Positions 1-9,360 of a stretch of DNA of 64,000 nt are shown here, in pieces. The notes beneath the pieces were generated by a model. That model searched no databases and had not been told where the DNA came from. It saw only the letters and a program-made list of their open reading frames with translations. The position numbers were made by a program, and so were the translations under genes. This stretch comes from Hephaestia caeni (GTDB lineage Bacteria; Pseudomonadota; Alphaproteobacteria; Sphingomonadales; Sphingomonadaceae): assembly GCF_003550065.1 (NCBI RefSeq), contig NZ_QXDC01000002.1:725306-789305 (forward strand). The letters are read 5' to 3'. The stretch's first letter is position 1; each line of letters starts with the position of its first letter.

Positions 1-6
1 CCGGCC

Positions 7-591
7 ATGATCCGCTTCGCCCCCATCCTGCTTGTGGCGCTGGTCATGGCGAGTGCACCTGTTCAAGCGCAGGCGCCGACGCACGAACAGGCGATGCGCG
101 CGGCGATCCACCCTGTCGCCACCGACCCGGAGATGCGCCAGTGGCTCGCCCGCGTTCCGGTGACGCGCGACTGGCCGCCCGACTTCGCCGAAACCATGAA
201 AGGCCAGGCCCCCGCGTTCATCGTCGAGATGAGCACGGCGCCCGGTTGCATCCCCTGCGCCGATCTCTGGGCGCGGCTTGGAACCCTGGGGCAACGCTAT
301 GGCTGGAAGGTCCGCACGATCGGCAGCCAGGAAGCGATGCTGCGCTCCGGGCGTCTCGGCCTGCCCTGGGTCGGGCACCCTGTCGCCTGGGTCCGGCCCG
401 TCTCCGACTCCAATCGCGTCATTCCCGTCGCGATCGGCACCGATCATGCGCCCAACCTCGCGCGCAATCTCTACCTCGCCGCCAAGATGCTGACCGGGGT
501 GAAGCCCGCTGTCGGCGTGCGCGGCATGGCCAAGTTCACCGGAATCGTGGCCGCACCCACGCGTCCCTCCTCCAACAGGGCAAGGAACTGA
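7..591 (+). CDS. Thioredoxin-fold conjugal transfer protein (TrbB/TraF-like)
   Basis: A 194-residue protein with an N-terminal signal peptide (cleavage near VQAQA, residue 22), so probably periplasmic. A CIPC motif at residues 81-84 follows a strand-like FIVEMS stretch, as in thioredoxin-fold disulfide isomerases. In F-type type IV secretion operons TrbB/TraF proteins of this kind lie just before traH and help fold disulfide-rich Tra proteins. Here the gene stops 45 bases before traH on the same strand, which supports that role. Sequence similarity to F TrbB itself cannot be judged by eye, so the family assignment rests on fold motif plus position. The window opens six bases upstream, so the rest of the operon lies outside. 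Confidence 0.7.
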   Translation: MIRFAPILLVALVMASAPVQAQAPTHEQAMRAAIHPVATDPEMRQWLARVPVTRDWPPDFAETMKGQAPAFIVEMSTAPGCIPCADLWARLGTLGQRYGWKVRTIGSQEAMLRSGRLGLPWVGHPVAWVRPVSDSNRVIPVAIGTDHAPNLARNLYLAAKMLTGVKPAVGVRGMAKFTGIVAAPTRPSSNRARN

Positions 592-636
592 CATGGGGAG
601 CCAGCCCCTTGCCCGCGTAAACGAAAGCTGCCCGCC

Positions 637-2061
637 ATGGCAAACCCGCGCCGCCGCCTGACCCTGCTCGCCCTTCCCCTGCTGGCTTGTCTGTCCTTCG
701 CCTCGCCCGCGTCCGCGCAAAGCTGGGCCGAAAGCTGGTTCGACAATGTGACCTACACCAGCCCCGGCTCCTTCGAGGACCAGACCCGCGGCTATATCAC
801 CGCGGGCGGCATGTCGGGCCGGATCGATGTCCATAACGACTATCTCATGTCGGTCACGCTGCCCAAGGTCCGCGCGGGCTGCGGGGGAATCGACATGTTT
901 TTGGGCGGCATGTCGTTCCTCGATCCCGACTATCTCGTCCAGAAGCTCGAAAGCATCCTTCAGGCTGCCCCGGCTGTCGCTTTCCAGTATCTGTTGGAAA
1001 CCCTCGATGAAAAAATGGGTAACATCATCTCGAAGATGGAGGCGGCGACCAATTTCCTGAACTCGATCCAGGTCAACGATTGCCGGCTCGCCAACCGCAT
1101 GGTCCAGATCGCCCGGGGCGACGACAATATGTCGGGCATCATCGAGGAGATGACCGGCTACAAGAGCGTCCGCGAGGGCTTCTCCAAGAGCTATCAGCAG
1201 AGCCGCGAGAAGATCCAGGCGAACCAGGGCAATCCGACCGAGGATTTGCGCGATGCGCTGGAAAACTGCCCGGCGGAAGTCACGGAAATCTTCAAGACGG
1301 GCTCGCTGCTAGCCCATGCCGCCGCGCGTGTCGGCGCGTCCGACTGGGCCGGCGTCATGCGCGCCCGCGTTGGCGACGTCTATATGCGCTGGGACCCGGC
1401 GGACAAGGTTCCGCTGTTCACGGCCATCCCCGCCTGCGCACGGCAGGACACCGAGAGTGTCGACGATTTCCTGACCGGCAAGGTTCAGACCCGCGCGATC
1501 GCGGTGCCGCCGACCGCCGCCGACTGCTCGACCGACGGCAGCGGTAAGGGCGCGCTGGTGCTCGCACGCGGCCGGATGGAGTCGATCGCGGTCAAGATCC
1601 GCACGCGCGCCACTCTGACGACGGAGGAACGCCAGTTCGTCGCCAATGTGCGGACCCTGCCGGTCTATCGCCTGCTCGAATGGGGCGTGCGCCAGGGGCT
1701 GGTCGAGAGCGTGATCGGCGATACCGACGAGCTGGTTGCGCTGACGCTCGCCTATCAGATGCTCAACGACCTCACGCGCAGCATAGATTTTGCCGTGTCG
1801 AATGCCGAACGCGGCGTGACCGCCGCCGGTGCGGCCGATGCAGGCAGCGCCAGGATCTGCCAGACCCGCATCCTCGCCAAGGGCATCGAGCAATTGAGCG
1901 GGCTGCGCGACGAGGTGCTGCGCCAGCGCGCGCAGATGCGCCAGTCCTACATGGCTGCGCTGAACCAGGCGAACCTCTCGGCCAACTATGCCGGGGTCGT
2001 GCGCCAGCGCGACCGTGATGCGCGCGACGCCGCCGGCGCCGCCGCCAACCGCAACCGCTGA
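637..2061 (+). CDS. traH: Conjugal transfer pilus assembly protein TraH
   Basis: A 474-residue exported protein with signal peptide ending near ASAQS (residue 28). It shows the TraH family opening: a WAESWFDN segment, then a glycine-rich GGYITAGG-like stretch, GCGGIDMFLGG at about residues 82-92 and a C-terminal coiled-coil. F TraH is a periplasmic/outer-membrane component needed for pilus extension, and the length is close to the family norm of about 460. Several cysteine residues fit substrate status for the CxxC protein encoded just upstream. The stop is 14 bases before traG, with a GGAGGG ribosome site in between, so the genes form one operon. Confidence 0.9.
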   Translation: MANPRRRLTLLALPLLACLSFASPASAQSWAESWFDNVTYTSPGSFEDQTRGYITAGGMSGRIDVHNDYLMSVTLPKVRAGCGGIDMFLGGMSFLDPDYLVQKLESILQAAPAVAFQYLLETLDEKMGNIISKMEAATNFLNSIQVNDCRLANRMVQIARGDDNMSGIIEEMTGYKSVREGFSKSYQQSREKIQANQGNPTEDLRDALENCPAEVTEIFKTGSLLAHAAARVGASDWAGVMRARVGDVYMRWDPADKVPLFTAIPACARQDTESVDDFLTGKVQTRAIAVPPTAADCSTDGSGKGALVLARGRMESIAVKIRTRATLTTEERQFVANVRTLPVYRLLEWGVRQGLVESVIGDTDELVALTLAYQMLNDLTRSIDFAVSNAERGVTAAGAADAGSARICQTRILAKGIEQLSGLRDEVLRQRAQMRQSYMAALNQANLSANYAGVVRQRDRDARDAAGAAANRNR

Positions 2062-2075
2062 CGGAGGGCCGCGTC

Positions 2076-5000
2076 ATGCACCGCTTAGTTCGCGCGATCT
2101 CGGTCCTGATCGCTCTCTTCTCGGCCAGTCCCGCGCTGGCGATCGATGCGAGTTTCCACACCTATGACGGCTTTGCGGAGACGGTGGACGCCTTCCGCCT
2201 CGTCTCGATGATCTTCGGGGATTCGCGTTACGAGACATTGGTGCTGATCGTCGCGGTGGTGGGCATCGCGCTCGGCGTGCTGCTCGCGAGCATCCGCGGG
2301 CAAGGCATGGGGCTGGTCGCCTTCGGGTTCCAGATGCTGATCGGGGTCGGGCTGTTCGTCGGCCTGGTCGCGACGACGGGCACGGTCCACGTCTACGACC
2401 GCGTCCGCAACGCCTATCAGCCGGTCGGCGATGTGCCGAACCTGATCGTGCTGGTCGCGGGCATGACCAACATGATGGAACGCGCGCTGGCCGAAGTGAT
2501 CGACGACAACACCACCGATCCCCATGCGAAGCTGGAGTTCGGCGCGGGCGGGCACAGCTTCGATCTGTTCCTCAATGCCGCATCCCCGCGCGGGCCGATG
2601 ACGGACACCTTCCTCGACGCAACGATCAAGGACTATGTCCGCCAATGCTATCCGGTCGCGCGCGTCTCGCCCGCCTATGGCGTCGACGACGATCAGCTGT
2701 TCCGCACGGCGACCGATCTTCCTGCCGCCTTTGCCGCGATGGCGGGGCCGGCGACCTTCAGCACGGTGTTCACGTCCACCGACAAGGGCGGCACGACGGT
2801 GAGCTGCAACGAGGCGTGGGAACATATCTCGACACGCCTCTCCGAACCTGCGCTGTTCGACAATTATGTCGCGCAGGTCTGCACCCGCACCGGCTACGAC
2901 ATCGGCAACGCGACACAGCTTCAGCGCTGCCGGTCCAACATCGGCGAACTCGGCCAGATGATGATGGATACGCCGCTCTCGCTCCAGCAGTTCCTGACCA
3001 ATGTGATGCTCGGCAGCACGGTGGGCGACGTATTGTTCGAGGATAGTCCGGCGACGGCGGCGCGCGTCATGGCCAATCGCGCCGTCGTCTCGTCTGGCCT
3101 CGCCACCATGTCGACCGCGAACGAGTGGATGCCGACGATCCGGGCGACCGTGTTCGGGATCATGCTGTTCATGATGCCCGTCGCGCTGCTTTTCATCCTG
3201 ACCCCGATCAACCTGCGCGTCGCCAGCTTCGCCCTCGGCCTGTTCGTCTTCGTGGCGCTCTGGGGCGTGATCGACGCCGGCATCTATCAGCTGACGCTGG
3301 GCCGCGCGACCGATGTGCTGGCCGAGATGCGCGCCAACCATGTCGCGGCGAATGCCTGGATGCTGGCGCCGTCGTCCGCGATGAAGGCGCTTGCGATCTT
3401 CGGGAGTTTCCGCACCGCGTCCGCGGGCCTCGCCGGGGCCTTCGTGTTCACGGTTTTCCGGTTCTCCGGCAATGTGTTCACCTCGTTCACATCCGGCGCG
3501 CTCGGTGTGCAGGGTCAGGGCACGGCGGCGGCCGCGCCGCTTGCCACCAGCGAAGGCTATGCCGGCGCGCTCGAGGCGCAGGCGGGGGCCGCGGGCACGA
3601 TGGCGCGCCGGGGCGCGGCCTCGAACTTCGGGGACTTCGGCGAACGCTCGACCTTCGGCGCCAACCGGGCGTTCGGTGCGGCGAGCAGCGTGCTCGGCGA
3701 ACATGGCGGCGGCGCCAGCGGAACGGCCGCATTCGGCATGGGCAAGCTCGATGCGGCGCGCGAACTGGGCGGGCTCTCCCCTGCCCTCACCGGCCGCAGC
3801 CTCACCGATCCCGCGACCGTGCGCGCCGTGCGCGACAATGCCGCGACCAGCGCGATCCACAATTTCGCGGAGAAGGATGCGCTCCGCAGCCTTGGCACCG
3901 GCTATTTTGGAGAGGGACAGTCCGGGGAGCGTTCGTTCGCGGCCTTCACGCAGAAGATGGTCCAGTGGAAGGCGTTCGGGGATACGCGCGCCTATGACAT
4001 GATGCTGTCCGGCGCGCAGCGGCATTTCGAGAGGAGCGGCTACGACCAGCAGGATGCCGCGCTCAAAGCCTCGACGGTGATCGCGCAGGCGTCGGCCGAT
4101 CCGACCTTCGCCAAGCTGATCGCTAATACCTTCGACCAGGAGCAGATGCTGAGGAACGATCTGACCGGCGCGCAGATCCAGGTCGGCGCGATGGAAGGCA
4201 GGCGCGATTTTGCTGGCGACAATGTAAGGCGGATCGAGCGCGGCAATGTCGCGACCGAGCAGGCGCATAGGACCGGCAGCAATGAGGGCCAGCGCAACGC
4301 TTCCTCCATGCTCGGCCTCTCCGTTCAGGAAACCTCCCGACGCGTCGCCTTTATCAACGCGCTATCCGGAGAGGCTCGCTCCACCGCCATTTCCCAACTG
4401 TCGCGCGCAACGGGCAGAAATGAAGCGCAGGTCATGCGGGCGCTCGAAACCTACAATGCCGCCGTGCAGGTCGGCACCGCCGACGGTGCGACCGCCGAGG
4501 CCGCGCGCGAGGGCACCAGCGTCTATGGGCGCACCCGCGAGGCAGCGGGCTTCGATTTTGCCGAACGGTCGGGCAAGCTCGACGCGCAGCGTGAGGTCGG
4601 TCACGACGGGACACGGTCCGCCGCCCGGATCGGTGAGCAGCGGCGGCAGGCCGACAACGCCGGGTTCGCGGAAGGCGCGGCCGCGGCGGGCATGTCGGTG
4701 CGACAGGCCGCACATCTCGACAGCTTCATCCGCACGCTCAGCCAGGGTGCCGGCAATCAGGTCGATATGGCCGAAGGCGGCGCGGCAGGCATCGCTGATC
4801 GCGCCCGCAACGAACGGTTGACGCGGATCATCGACAATGAGCGCTTGACCCGCATGCAGAAGTTGCTGGCCGATCATGGGGTGGACATGTCGAAGCGCGA
4901 GATCGCCATGGCGCAGAATGGCGATCTGAGCCTCAATCTTACCCCGGAGACGGCGGCGCAGATGTGGCGTGGCGGGCTCATCAACGAAAGCCAGCTCGGC

Positions 5001-5846
5001 GCGGTCGCCAATGGCGGGCGGGCAAGGTTCTCGTTCGCCGACAACGATCTTCTCGTCTCCAGCTCGGTCGGGTTCCAGCAATCGGCACGCAACGACACCT
5101 CCACGCGGTTCGAGGCGGGCAAGCAGGCAGGCCCTGACACCATTGAACACTTCCTCAGCAGCGGCGAACAGGGCCAGGCGATGATGCAGAACTGGCTGCG
5201 CGGCGGGTTCGAGATGGATCGGCATGGCAACTGGCGGCTTAACCCGCAGGTGGCCGATACGCTTACGCGCGACGTCCAGGCGATCATCGCGCAGACCGGA
5301 TGGCAGCGCGGGCTCTCACGATCCGCGCAGGACCAGACCACGATGGGGACCACTATCGGCGCTCATGTTGGCGGCACTATCAGTGCCAATGAGTCGGAAG
5401 CGACGGGCGGTCGCGGACAACCTAGCGGCAAAGGGCAACAATCGAACCAAAGCCCGATCACCCAAAAGGGACGCTCCACATCGGGGCGTGTCGGTGGGAG
5501 TCTTGGGTTTGAGAGCCGTGACGTTGGCACCACGAGCGAGACGGCGCAGTCAGCGATTGATATCGTGAACTACGACGTCCGCAATGCAATAGCAGCGGCT
5601 GAACGGGCGGCTGCCCGCTCCGGCAGCCCGGAAGCGGCCTTCTCGCGCGAACTATCGGAACGCATTCTTGGCCCGAACGGGATGCGCAATCGCTACCTGC
5701 AGGATGCGGATTCCGGGCGAGCTACGTTCGATATCACCGGTCCGCTCACCTCAATCGAACAGAATTCCGTCCTGAAAAGTGGTCGGTTCTCGACCGATCT
5801 CGATAACAGCCCCGGCGACGGGGACAGTAGCTTCAAGAAGCGTTAA
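2076..5846 (+). CDS. traG: TraG mating-pair stabilization protein
   Basis: A 1256-residue inner-membrane protein, longer than F TraG (938 residues). It has an N-terminal signal-like segment, hydrophobic segments at about residues 55-75, 85-105, 360-405 and 440-465, and a very long hydrophilic, Ala/Gly/Gln-rich C-terminal part (about residues 480-1256). This is the TraG_N architecture: the N-terminal part acts in pilus assembly, and the C-terminal periplasmic part in mating-pair stabilization and as the target of entry exclusion. The start ATG is preceded by GGAGGG. It is the last tra gene in this block, and its stop overlaps by four bases the stop of an opposing gene. Confidence 0.88.
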   Translation: MHRLVRAISVLIALFSASPALAIDASFHTYDGFAETVDAFRLVSMIFGDSRYETLVLIVAVVGIALGVLLASIRGQGMGLVAFGFQMLIGVGLFVGLVATTGTVHVYDRVRNAYQPVGDVPNLIVLVAGMTNMMERALAEVIDDNTTDPHAKLEFGAGGHSFDLFLNAASPRGPMTDTFLDATIKDYVRQCYPVARVSPAYGVDDDQLFRTATDLPAAFAAMAGPATFSTVFTSTDKGGTTVSCNEAWEHISTRLSEPALFDNYVAQVCTRTGYDIGNATQLQRCRSNIGELGQMMMDTPLSLQQFLTNVMLGSTVGDVLFEDSPATAARVMANRAVVSSGLATMSTANEWMPTIRATVFGIMLFMMPVALLFILTPINLRVASFALGLFVFVALWGVIDAGIYQLTLGRATDVLAEMRANHVAANAWMLAPSSAMKALAIFGSFRTASAGLAGAFVFTVFRFSGNVFTSFTSGALGVQGQGTAAAAPLATSEGYAGALEAQAGAAGTMARRGAASNFGDFGERSTFGANRAFGAASSVLGEHGGGASGTAAFGMGKLDAARELGGLSPALTGRSLTDPATVRAVRDNAATSAIHNFAEKDALRSLGTGYFGEGQSGERSFAAFTQKMVQWKAFGDTRAYDMMLSGAQRHFERSGYDQQDAALKASTVIAQASADPTFAKLIANTFDQEQMLRNDLTGAQIQVGAMEGRRDFAGDNVRRIERGNVATEQAHRTGSNEGQRNASSMLGLSVQETSRRVAFINALSGEARSTAISQLSRATGRNEAQVMRALETYNAAVQVGTADGATAEAAREGTSVYGRTREAAGFDFAERSGKLDAQREVGHDGTRSAARIGEQRRQADNAGFAEGAAAAGMSVRQAAHLDSFIRTLSQGAGNQVDMAEGGAAGIADRARNERLTRIIDNERLTRMQKLLADHGVDMSKREIAMAQNGDLSLNLTPETAAQMWRGGLINESQLGAVANGGRARFSFADNDLLVSSSVGFQQSARNDTSTRFEAGKQAGPDTIEHFLSSGEQGQAMMQNWLRGGFEMDRHGNWRLNPQVADTLTRDVQAIIAQTGWQRGLSRSAQDQTTMGTTIGAHVGGTISANESEATGGRGQPSGKGQQSNQSPITQKGRSTSGRVGGSLGFESRDVGTTSETAQSAIDIVNYDVRNAIAAAERAAARSGSPEAAFSRELSERILGPNGMRNRYLQDADSGRATFDITGPLTSIEQNSVLKSGRFSTDLDNSPGDGDSSFKKR

Positions 5847-6292
5847 AGTCGTTTGTGAGGCCAGTGAGAGCTCAAAGGATTTCCGATCCACAATGCACCA
5901 GACCTCGGATCGAGAATATCGGAGCTGGCATGGAGATCCTCCATTGCCCGATCATGCTCCTCCCATACATCGGCGATTCTAGCTACCGTTTCATCGGACA
6001 GCGAAGTTCCGTCACCCTGCTTTGGAAACTGCGCGAGCCAATGCTGTGCATAGCCGATTCCGAGCACCATAAGCGCCATCATCGGGAAGAACAGGACGTT
6101 GAGAAAACCGGCCGCCGCGCTGTCGTAGAACGCCTCAAGCGGCGCGATCCTGGTCGATGCAGCCATGCCGATCCACCAGACCGGAATTGCCGACCACCAC
6201 AGCTTCGCGTACCACGGACGCCAAAGCCAATCGGCCGGTTTCAGCCGAGGCGATGCCGGTTCGGGCGCTTGAATATGGGCGGCGTTGTTCAT
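5843..6292 (-). CDS. Small membrane protein convergent with traG
   Basis: A 149-residue protein of no recognised family. It has a Pro-rich N-terminus, a Trp-rich first hydrophobic segment (WLWRPWYAKLWWSAIPVWWI, residues 24-43) and a second (NVLFFPMMALMVLGIGYAQ, about 65-83). The C-terminal tail is soluble and acidic. The start is preceded by GAGGA with suitable spacing. Its stop overlaps the traG stop tail-to-tail. Entry-exclusion proteins that partner TraG are small inner-membrane proteins encoded near traG, so that role is possible, but only by position; they are usually co-directional with tra genes. Confidence 0.6.
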   Translation of the reverse strand: MNNAAHIQAPEPASPRLKPADWLWRPWYAKLWWSAIPVWWIGMAASTRIAPLEAFYDSAAAGFLNVLFFPMMALMVLGIGYAQHWLAQFPKQGDGTSLSDETVARIADVWEEHDRAMEDLHASSDILDPRSGALWIGNPLSSHWPHKRL

Positions 6293-6889
6293 CGCTATAT
6301 CCTCACTGGAGGACTATAGCAGAATTCTGTCGGTGTTCCATCATTTGTGAATCGGCTCGATCTGGAAACCGATTGGGAACAACGCTTCTAATCTATCGGC
6401 ATTGACCCATCTTTGCGAACAGGGATCGATGTGGCGGCGTCAATTCCAGAGAGAGGGTATTGGCGCCGCCGCAATAACCGTCACCAATGTCAATGCATGA
6501 CGGTCGTTCTTGCCAGTTCCGGTAAATGTCGCGGTTGGGACAGCTTTTGCGGTGTCCAACACGGACTGCGTCTCAGCCGCTTCTGCTGGGCATATGACTT
6601 ACAAGGTCGGCACGAGACCGTGCATTTTCCATATCTCGAGCATCTCCATCCCCGGGCAACCCCCTTCTCGGCACCTCCGCTGATGCGAGCGGCGGCGCGA
6701 CCTGTAAGGCTGGCAGTCATGATGTTTTCAAAATCTGAAGTCCGGCTAACGGCTCGGAAACCATAAAATAGCGCATGGCACCTTCGCGCAAAGAGCCAGC
6801 GCACAACAATATCCAAGTTGGGGGTTGTTGTTGATGAAAATCCCGCGATTTCTGTCATGCTCCTCTGCAACTAAGAAGGAGGTGAGAGC
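6293..6889. other. Gene-poor interval at the backbone/cargo boundary
   Basis: About 600 bases without a convincing gene. Open frames on both strands exist, but they are Arg/Cys-rich, lack ribosome sites and match nothing recognised. The right end carries the strong AAGGAGG ribosome site of the next gene. This is where conjugation genes give way to accessory genes, so it may be a junction, but no repeat or integration site could be identified. Confidence 0.4.
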
Positions 6890-7243
6890 ATGGGGAGCGG
6901 TAACGAGCCGGGCAACGACGAATTAAAAGAACAAGCGCTGGAAATGATGGAGCAGTCCTTGGCGATCCTATACGCCTTGCAGGAACCCGCTGCTGCCGAT
7001 CTCCACGATGTGATTGAGAGGGTCATGGGGTCGTCGGGCAAGATGGGGGAAGAAGGCGAGGTATGGGATTCTGTTTTTACCGATCTACCGCACCTGACCA
7101 TGCGGGCCTTGTTCCTTCATCGCAATGACGGCTTTACCGTTGGCCAGATCGCACGCCGCCTCCGCATCAGCGAGGCCGACGCGGCGGAGCGCCTCGACCA
7201 CGCTGTGCGCTATGTTCGCGCGCCTGCATCACCAAGAATATAG
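6890..7243 (+). CDS. Sigma-region-4-like helix-turn-helix protein
   Basis: A 117-residue acidic protein. The C-terminal half (about residues 62-111) reads LPHLTMRALFLHRNDGFTVG then QIARRLRISEADAAERLDHA. This is the pattern of the sigma-70 region 4 helix-turn-helix (LP..R..FLLHR.DG.T..EIA..L.IS...V). The N-terminal half, about 60 residues rich in Glu, Leu and Met, has no sigma region 2. It is therefore not a full sigma factor but a small DNA-binding protein of a type seen near conjugative genes. The start is well defined by AAGGAGGTGAGAGC-ATG. The target is unknown. Confidence 0.65.
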   Translation: MGSGNEPGNDELKEQALEMMEQSLAILYALQEPAAADLHDVIERVMGSSGKMGEEGEVWDSVFTDLPHLTMRALFLHRNDGFTVGQIARRLRISEADAAERLDHAVRYVRAPASPRI

Positions 7244-7456
7244 CCAGCGCTGGCGGAAAGACATTGCCCGGCCATTCCGCCAAAATCCATGTCGAACCGT
7301 AAGCCTTCAATGTACCTGCTGGTCCCAAACGCGAGCGGCTCCCTCTCCCATCACCTCCACCCTTTCCTCGCTGCTCCCGCACTTCACCTAACCACCACCC
7401 TTCCGCGCTGCTCGCCGCAAACAGGCTGACCTGCAGGCGTCGGAGGGGCGCCTGAC

Positions 7457-8377
7457 CTATCCCGGCAGCAATTGCTTCTCCAACGCGGCAACAAGCTCCT
7501 GCCTCTTGCCAGGGTCCAACCGGTCCAGGTTACGTTGCTTCCACAAAACCGCGGGCAGTCGCCTCGCCTCATCAATGCCCGCAAGCGCCCAGTCCGGTTC
7601 ACCACGCTTGAAGCCGACAAGGAATTGCCGATGAGTGTCAGGCATCCCGGCAACCATGCACGCGATGATGTCTTCACGCGCTGATTCCAGTTCCGCCAGA
7701 GTGATCGGCTGGTGAGTCATTCCGACGAAACCGCGCTCGAACTCCTCGGCGAGCGGTTTACGGGCGGGAGCGAGAACCTCGGCCATCGGGCGATTATGGC
7801 TGGCGAGGTAGACGAGAAATGCACGTCGCAAATCGTCTGTGACGCCTTCGTTCGCCAGCAAGTCGCGGACGTCGAAGAGGTCGCGAGGGTGCTGCCGGTC
7901 GAGCGCCGCCACGATTTTTCCCGCATAGAGATCGGCGAAGGACACCACCTGAATCTCAGCAAAACCAAAGGCGTCCTCGACTGCGGGAACGACACCCATA
8001 ACGACGGGATCATAGACCGTCCCGCGCAACACTGGCGTGACCTCGATCTTGATCTGCACATCATCCGCACGAACGATGAGCTTGGTGACGATTTTTTCGT
8101 CAGCGGAACGCGACGCATGAATCCTGGCTCCGACCAGTCCTTCCTCGATGCGTTCCTTGATCCGCAGCATCGCCGCATCGATCGTGGCGAGCGAGGTCGC
8201 GCGGTCCTCGATCGGCAGATAGGTGAGGTCGATGTCCACCGAAAGTCGCGGCAGGTCACGCACGAACAGATTGATCGCTGTTCCGCCTTTCAGCGCGAAG
8301 ATATCCTCCTTCGCGACGTGAGGCATAACACGCAGAAGAAGAGCGACCTGTCTCCGGTAGCCGTCGAGAAACGCCAT
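7457..8377 (-). CDS. abiEii: AbiEii/AbiGii-family nucleotidyltransferase toxin
   Basis: A 306-residue protein of the AbiEii family, the toxin of type IV toxin-antitoxin/abortive-infection systems. The N-terminal region carries the DNA polymerase beta-like nucleotidyltransferase signature: FALKGGTAINLF then about ten residues then SVDIDLTY, matching the family GSx10DxD motif. Further conserved blocks follow: DVQIKIEV, LYAGKIVAALDRQHPRDLFD. ATG at 8377 is preferred over longer frames because a GGGAG ribosome site sits inside the 3' end of the upstream antitoxin gene. Only four bases separate the two genes. The toxin is expected to modify a cellular nucleic acid or nucleotide target and so cause reversible growth arrest. 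Confidence 0.9.
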   Translation of the reverse strand: MAFLDGYRRQVALLLRVMPHVAKEDIFALKGGTAINLFVRDLPRLSVDIDLTYLPIEDRATSLATIDAAMLRIKERIEEGLVGARIHASRSADEKIVTKLIVRADDVQIKIEVTPVLRGTVYDPVVMGVVPAVEDAFGFAEIQVVSFADLYAGKIVAALDRQHPRDLFDVRDLLANEGVTDDLRRAFLVYLASHNRPMAEVLAPARKPLAEEFERGFVGMTHQPITLAELESAREDIIACMVAGMPDTHRQFLVGFKRGEPDWALAGIDEARRLPAVLWKQRNLDRLDPGKRQELVAALEKQLLPG

Positions 8378-8381
8378 ACAG

Positions 8382-9176
8382 CTATTCTCCCGCCAGGTCG
8401 GAGGGCACGGTGATGTTGTAGCGCCGGTCGAGCTTCCCTCCTTTGACCAGGACGCGTTTGCCCGATCCGAGATCCAGGCGGGAAACATCGAGCTTCGAAC
8501 GCCAGGCATGGCCATGGCGATCCGCGAAGAAGAGGAAGAGACGCTTCACTTTTACGCTCGCGCACGCCTCAAGAAGTGTCTGAAGGCGACGTGGGCTGAG
8601 GTCGCTCATTCCTTCCATCAGCATGTCGACCTGATGGAAGCTCTCATGGGGAAGCTCATCGAGCAGTTCGAGAACGGCGCGTTCCTTGCTCGAACAGCGG
8701 ATCGGCAAGGTCGTGCCGGCGGTGCTGGACATCCGGGGCGCAGGCTCGGGAGGAATCTCGCCGTCGACTGGAAACAGCCGGAGGCTGTTATGCCAGCGGA
8801 ACGAGACATCGAGTGGCAGGCTGTCGAGCCATGTCGGCGGCCGGCTTGGCCCATAGAGATGGACTTCGCGCACCGTTATGGAGAGATAATGAGCGTAGCC
8901 CTGCTGTTCGAGCGCTGTGCGCCCGCCAACTGTCAAAGGCAGGTCCAACAGGGATTGCAGTGAGATAACGGCCTGTTCCCAGGTGAGCGGTCCACGCGAG
9001 CGGCGATAGACGCGCCGGGTCGGGCTATCGAGCCATCCCGCGCGAACATATTGGCTCCGCAGCGATGATGAGTAACCATGGGCTTCCATCCATGCCGCGT
9101 CGACCAGCAGGCTCTCTGGGAGATCCCGTTGCAGCCGGTTTAATTTTCCTAATGTTTGCGAAGCCATGCTATGCAT
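8382..9176 (-). CDS. abiEi: AbiEi-family antitoxin/transcriptional regulator
   Basis: A 264-residue protein directly upstream of AbiEii and in the same orientation. It has the AbiEi layout: an N-terminal winged-helix-like domain (about residues 10-80, with SQYVRAGWLDSPTRRVYRRS) and a C-terminal antitoxin domain with TVGGRTALEQQGYAHYLS and SSKERAVLELLDELP. In studied AbiE systems this protein neutralises the toxin without stable binding and represses its own promoter by binding inverted repeats. Two inverted repeats lie at the promoter here (9178-9223). The start could be Met1 or Met4 (MASQTLG). A bicistronic abiE beside tra genes suits a role in phage defence or maintenance of a mobile element. 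Confidence 0.88.
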   Translation of the reverse strand: MHSMASQTLGKLNRLQRDLPESLLVDAAWMEAHGYSSSLRSQYVRAGWLDSPTRRVYRRSRGPLTWEQAVISLQSLLDLPLTVGGRTALEQQGYAHYLSITVREVHLYGPSRPPTWLDSLPLDVSFRWHNSLRLFPVDGEIPPEPAPRMSSTAGTTLPIRCSSKERAVLELLDELPHESFHQVDMLMEGMSDLSPRRLQTLLEACASVKVKRLFLFFADRHGHAWRSKLDVSRLDLGSGKRVLVKGGKLDRRYNITVPSDLAGE

Positions 9177-9177
9177 T

Positions 9178-9223
9178 TTGACAGATTGGGAAACTACTGT
9201 CGAGTTTATTAATTTCGAAATTA
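9178..9223 (-). promoter_or_regulatory. Candidate AbiEi operator: two inverted repeats
   Basis: Just upstream of the abiEi start are two dyads. TAATTTCGAAATTA (9210-9223) is a perfect 14-base palindrome. TTGACAG...CTGTCGA (about 9178-9203) is a spaced repeat with one mismatch. Paired inverted repeats at the promoter are the known binding arrangement for AbiEi autoregulation. The assignment is by position and symmetry only. Confidence 0.55.
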
Positions 9224-9360
9224 GCTAAGCCTTGCTTGGCATTATCAGAGCTCGGCAAACTGGATCGTGCGACCGTAGGTCAATACACTTATCCGCCCTA
9301 GGCATGGCGGTTCGCGGGCCAATTGACGGGATGCGCAACACGGCGACACCGACAGGACTG

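Noticed and set aside
2085..4268. Very long open frame on the minus strand opposite traG
   Set aside because: High-GC shadow: Arg/His/Asp-rich, no domains, no ribosome site, fully covered by the recognised traG gene.
6490..6870. 126-codon minus-strand frame in the gap after the tra block
   Set aside because: Arg/Cys/Ser-rich, no ribosome site, no recognisable pattern; kept only as gene-poor DNA.
7434..7454. CAGGCG/CGCCTG hairpin after the abiEii stop as a terminator
   Set aside because: Six-base stem with a nine-base loop and no T-run; too weak to call.
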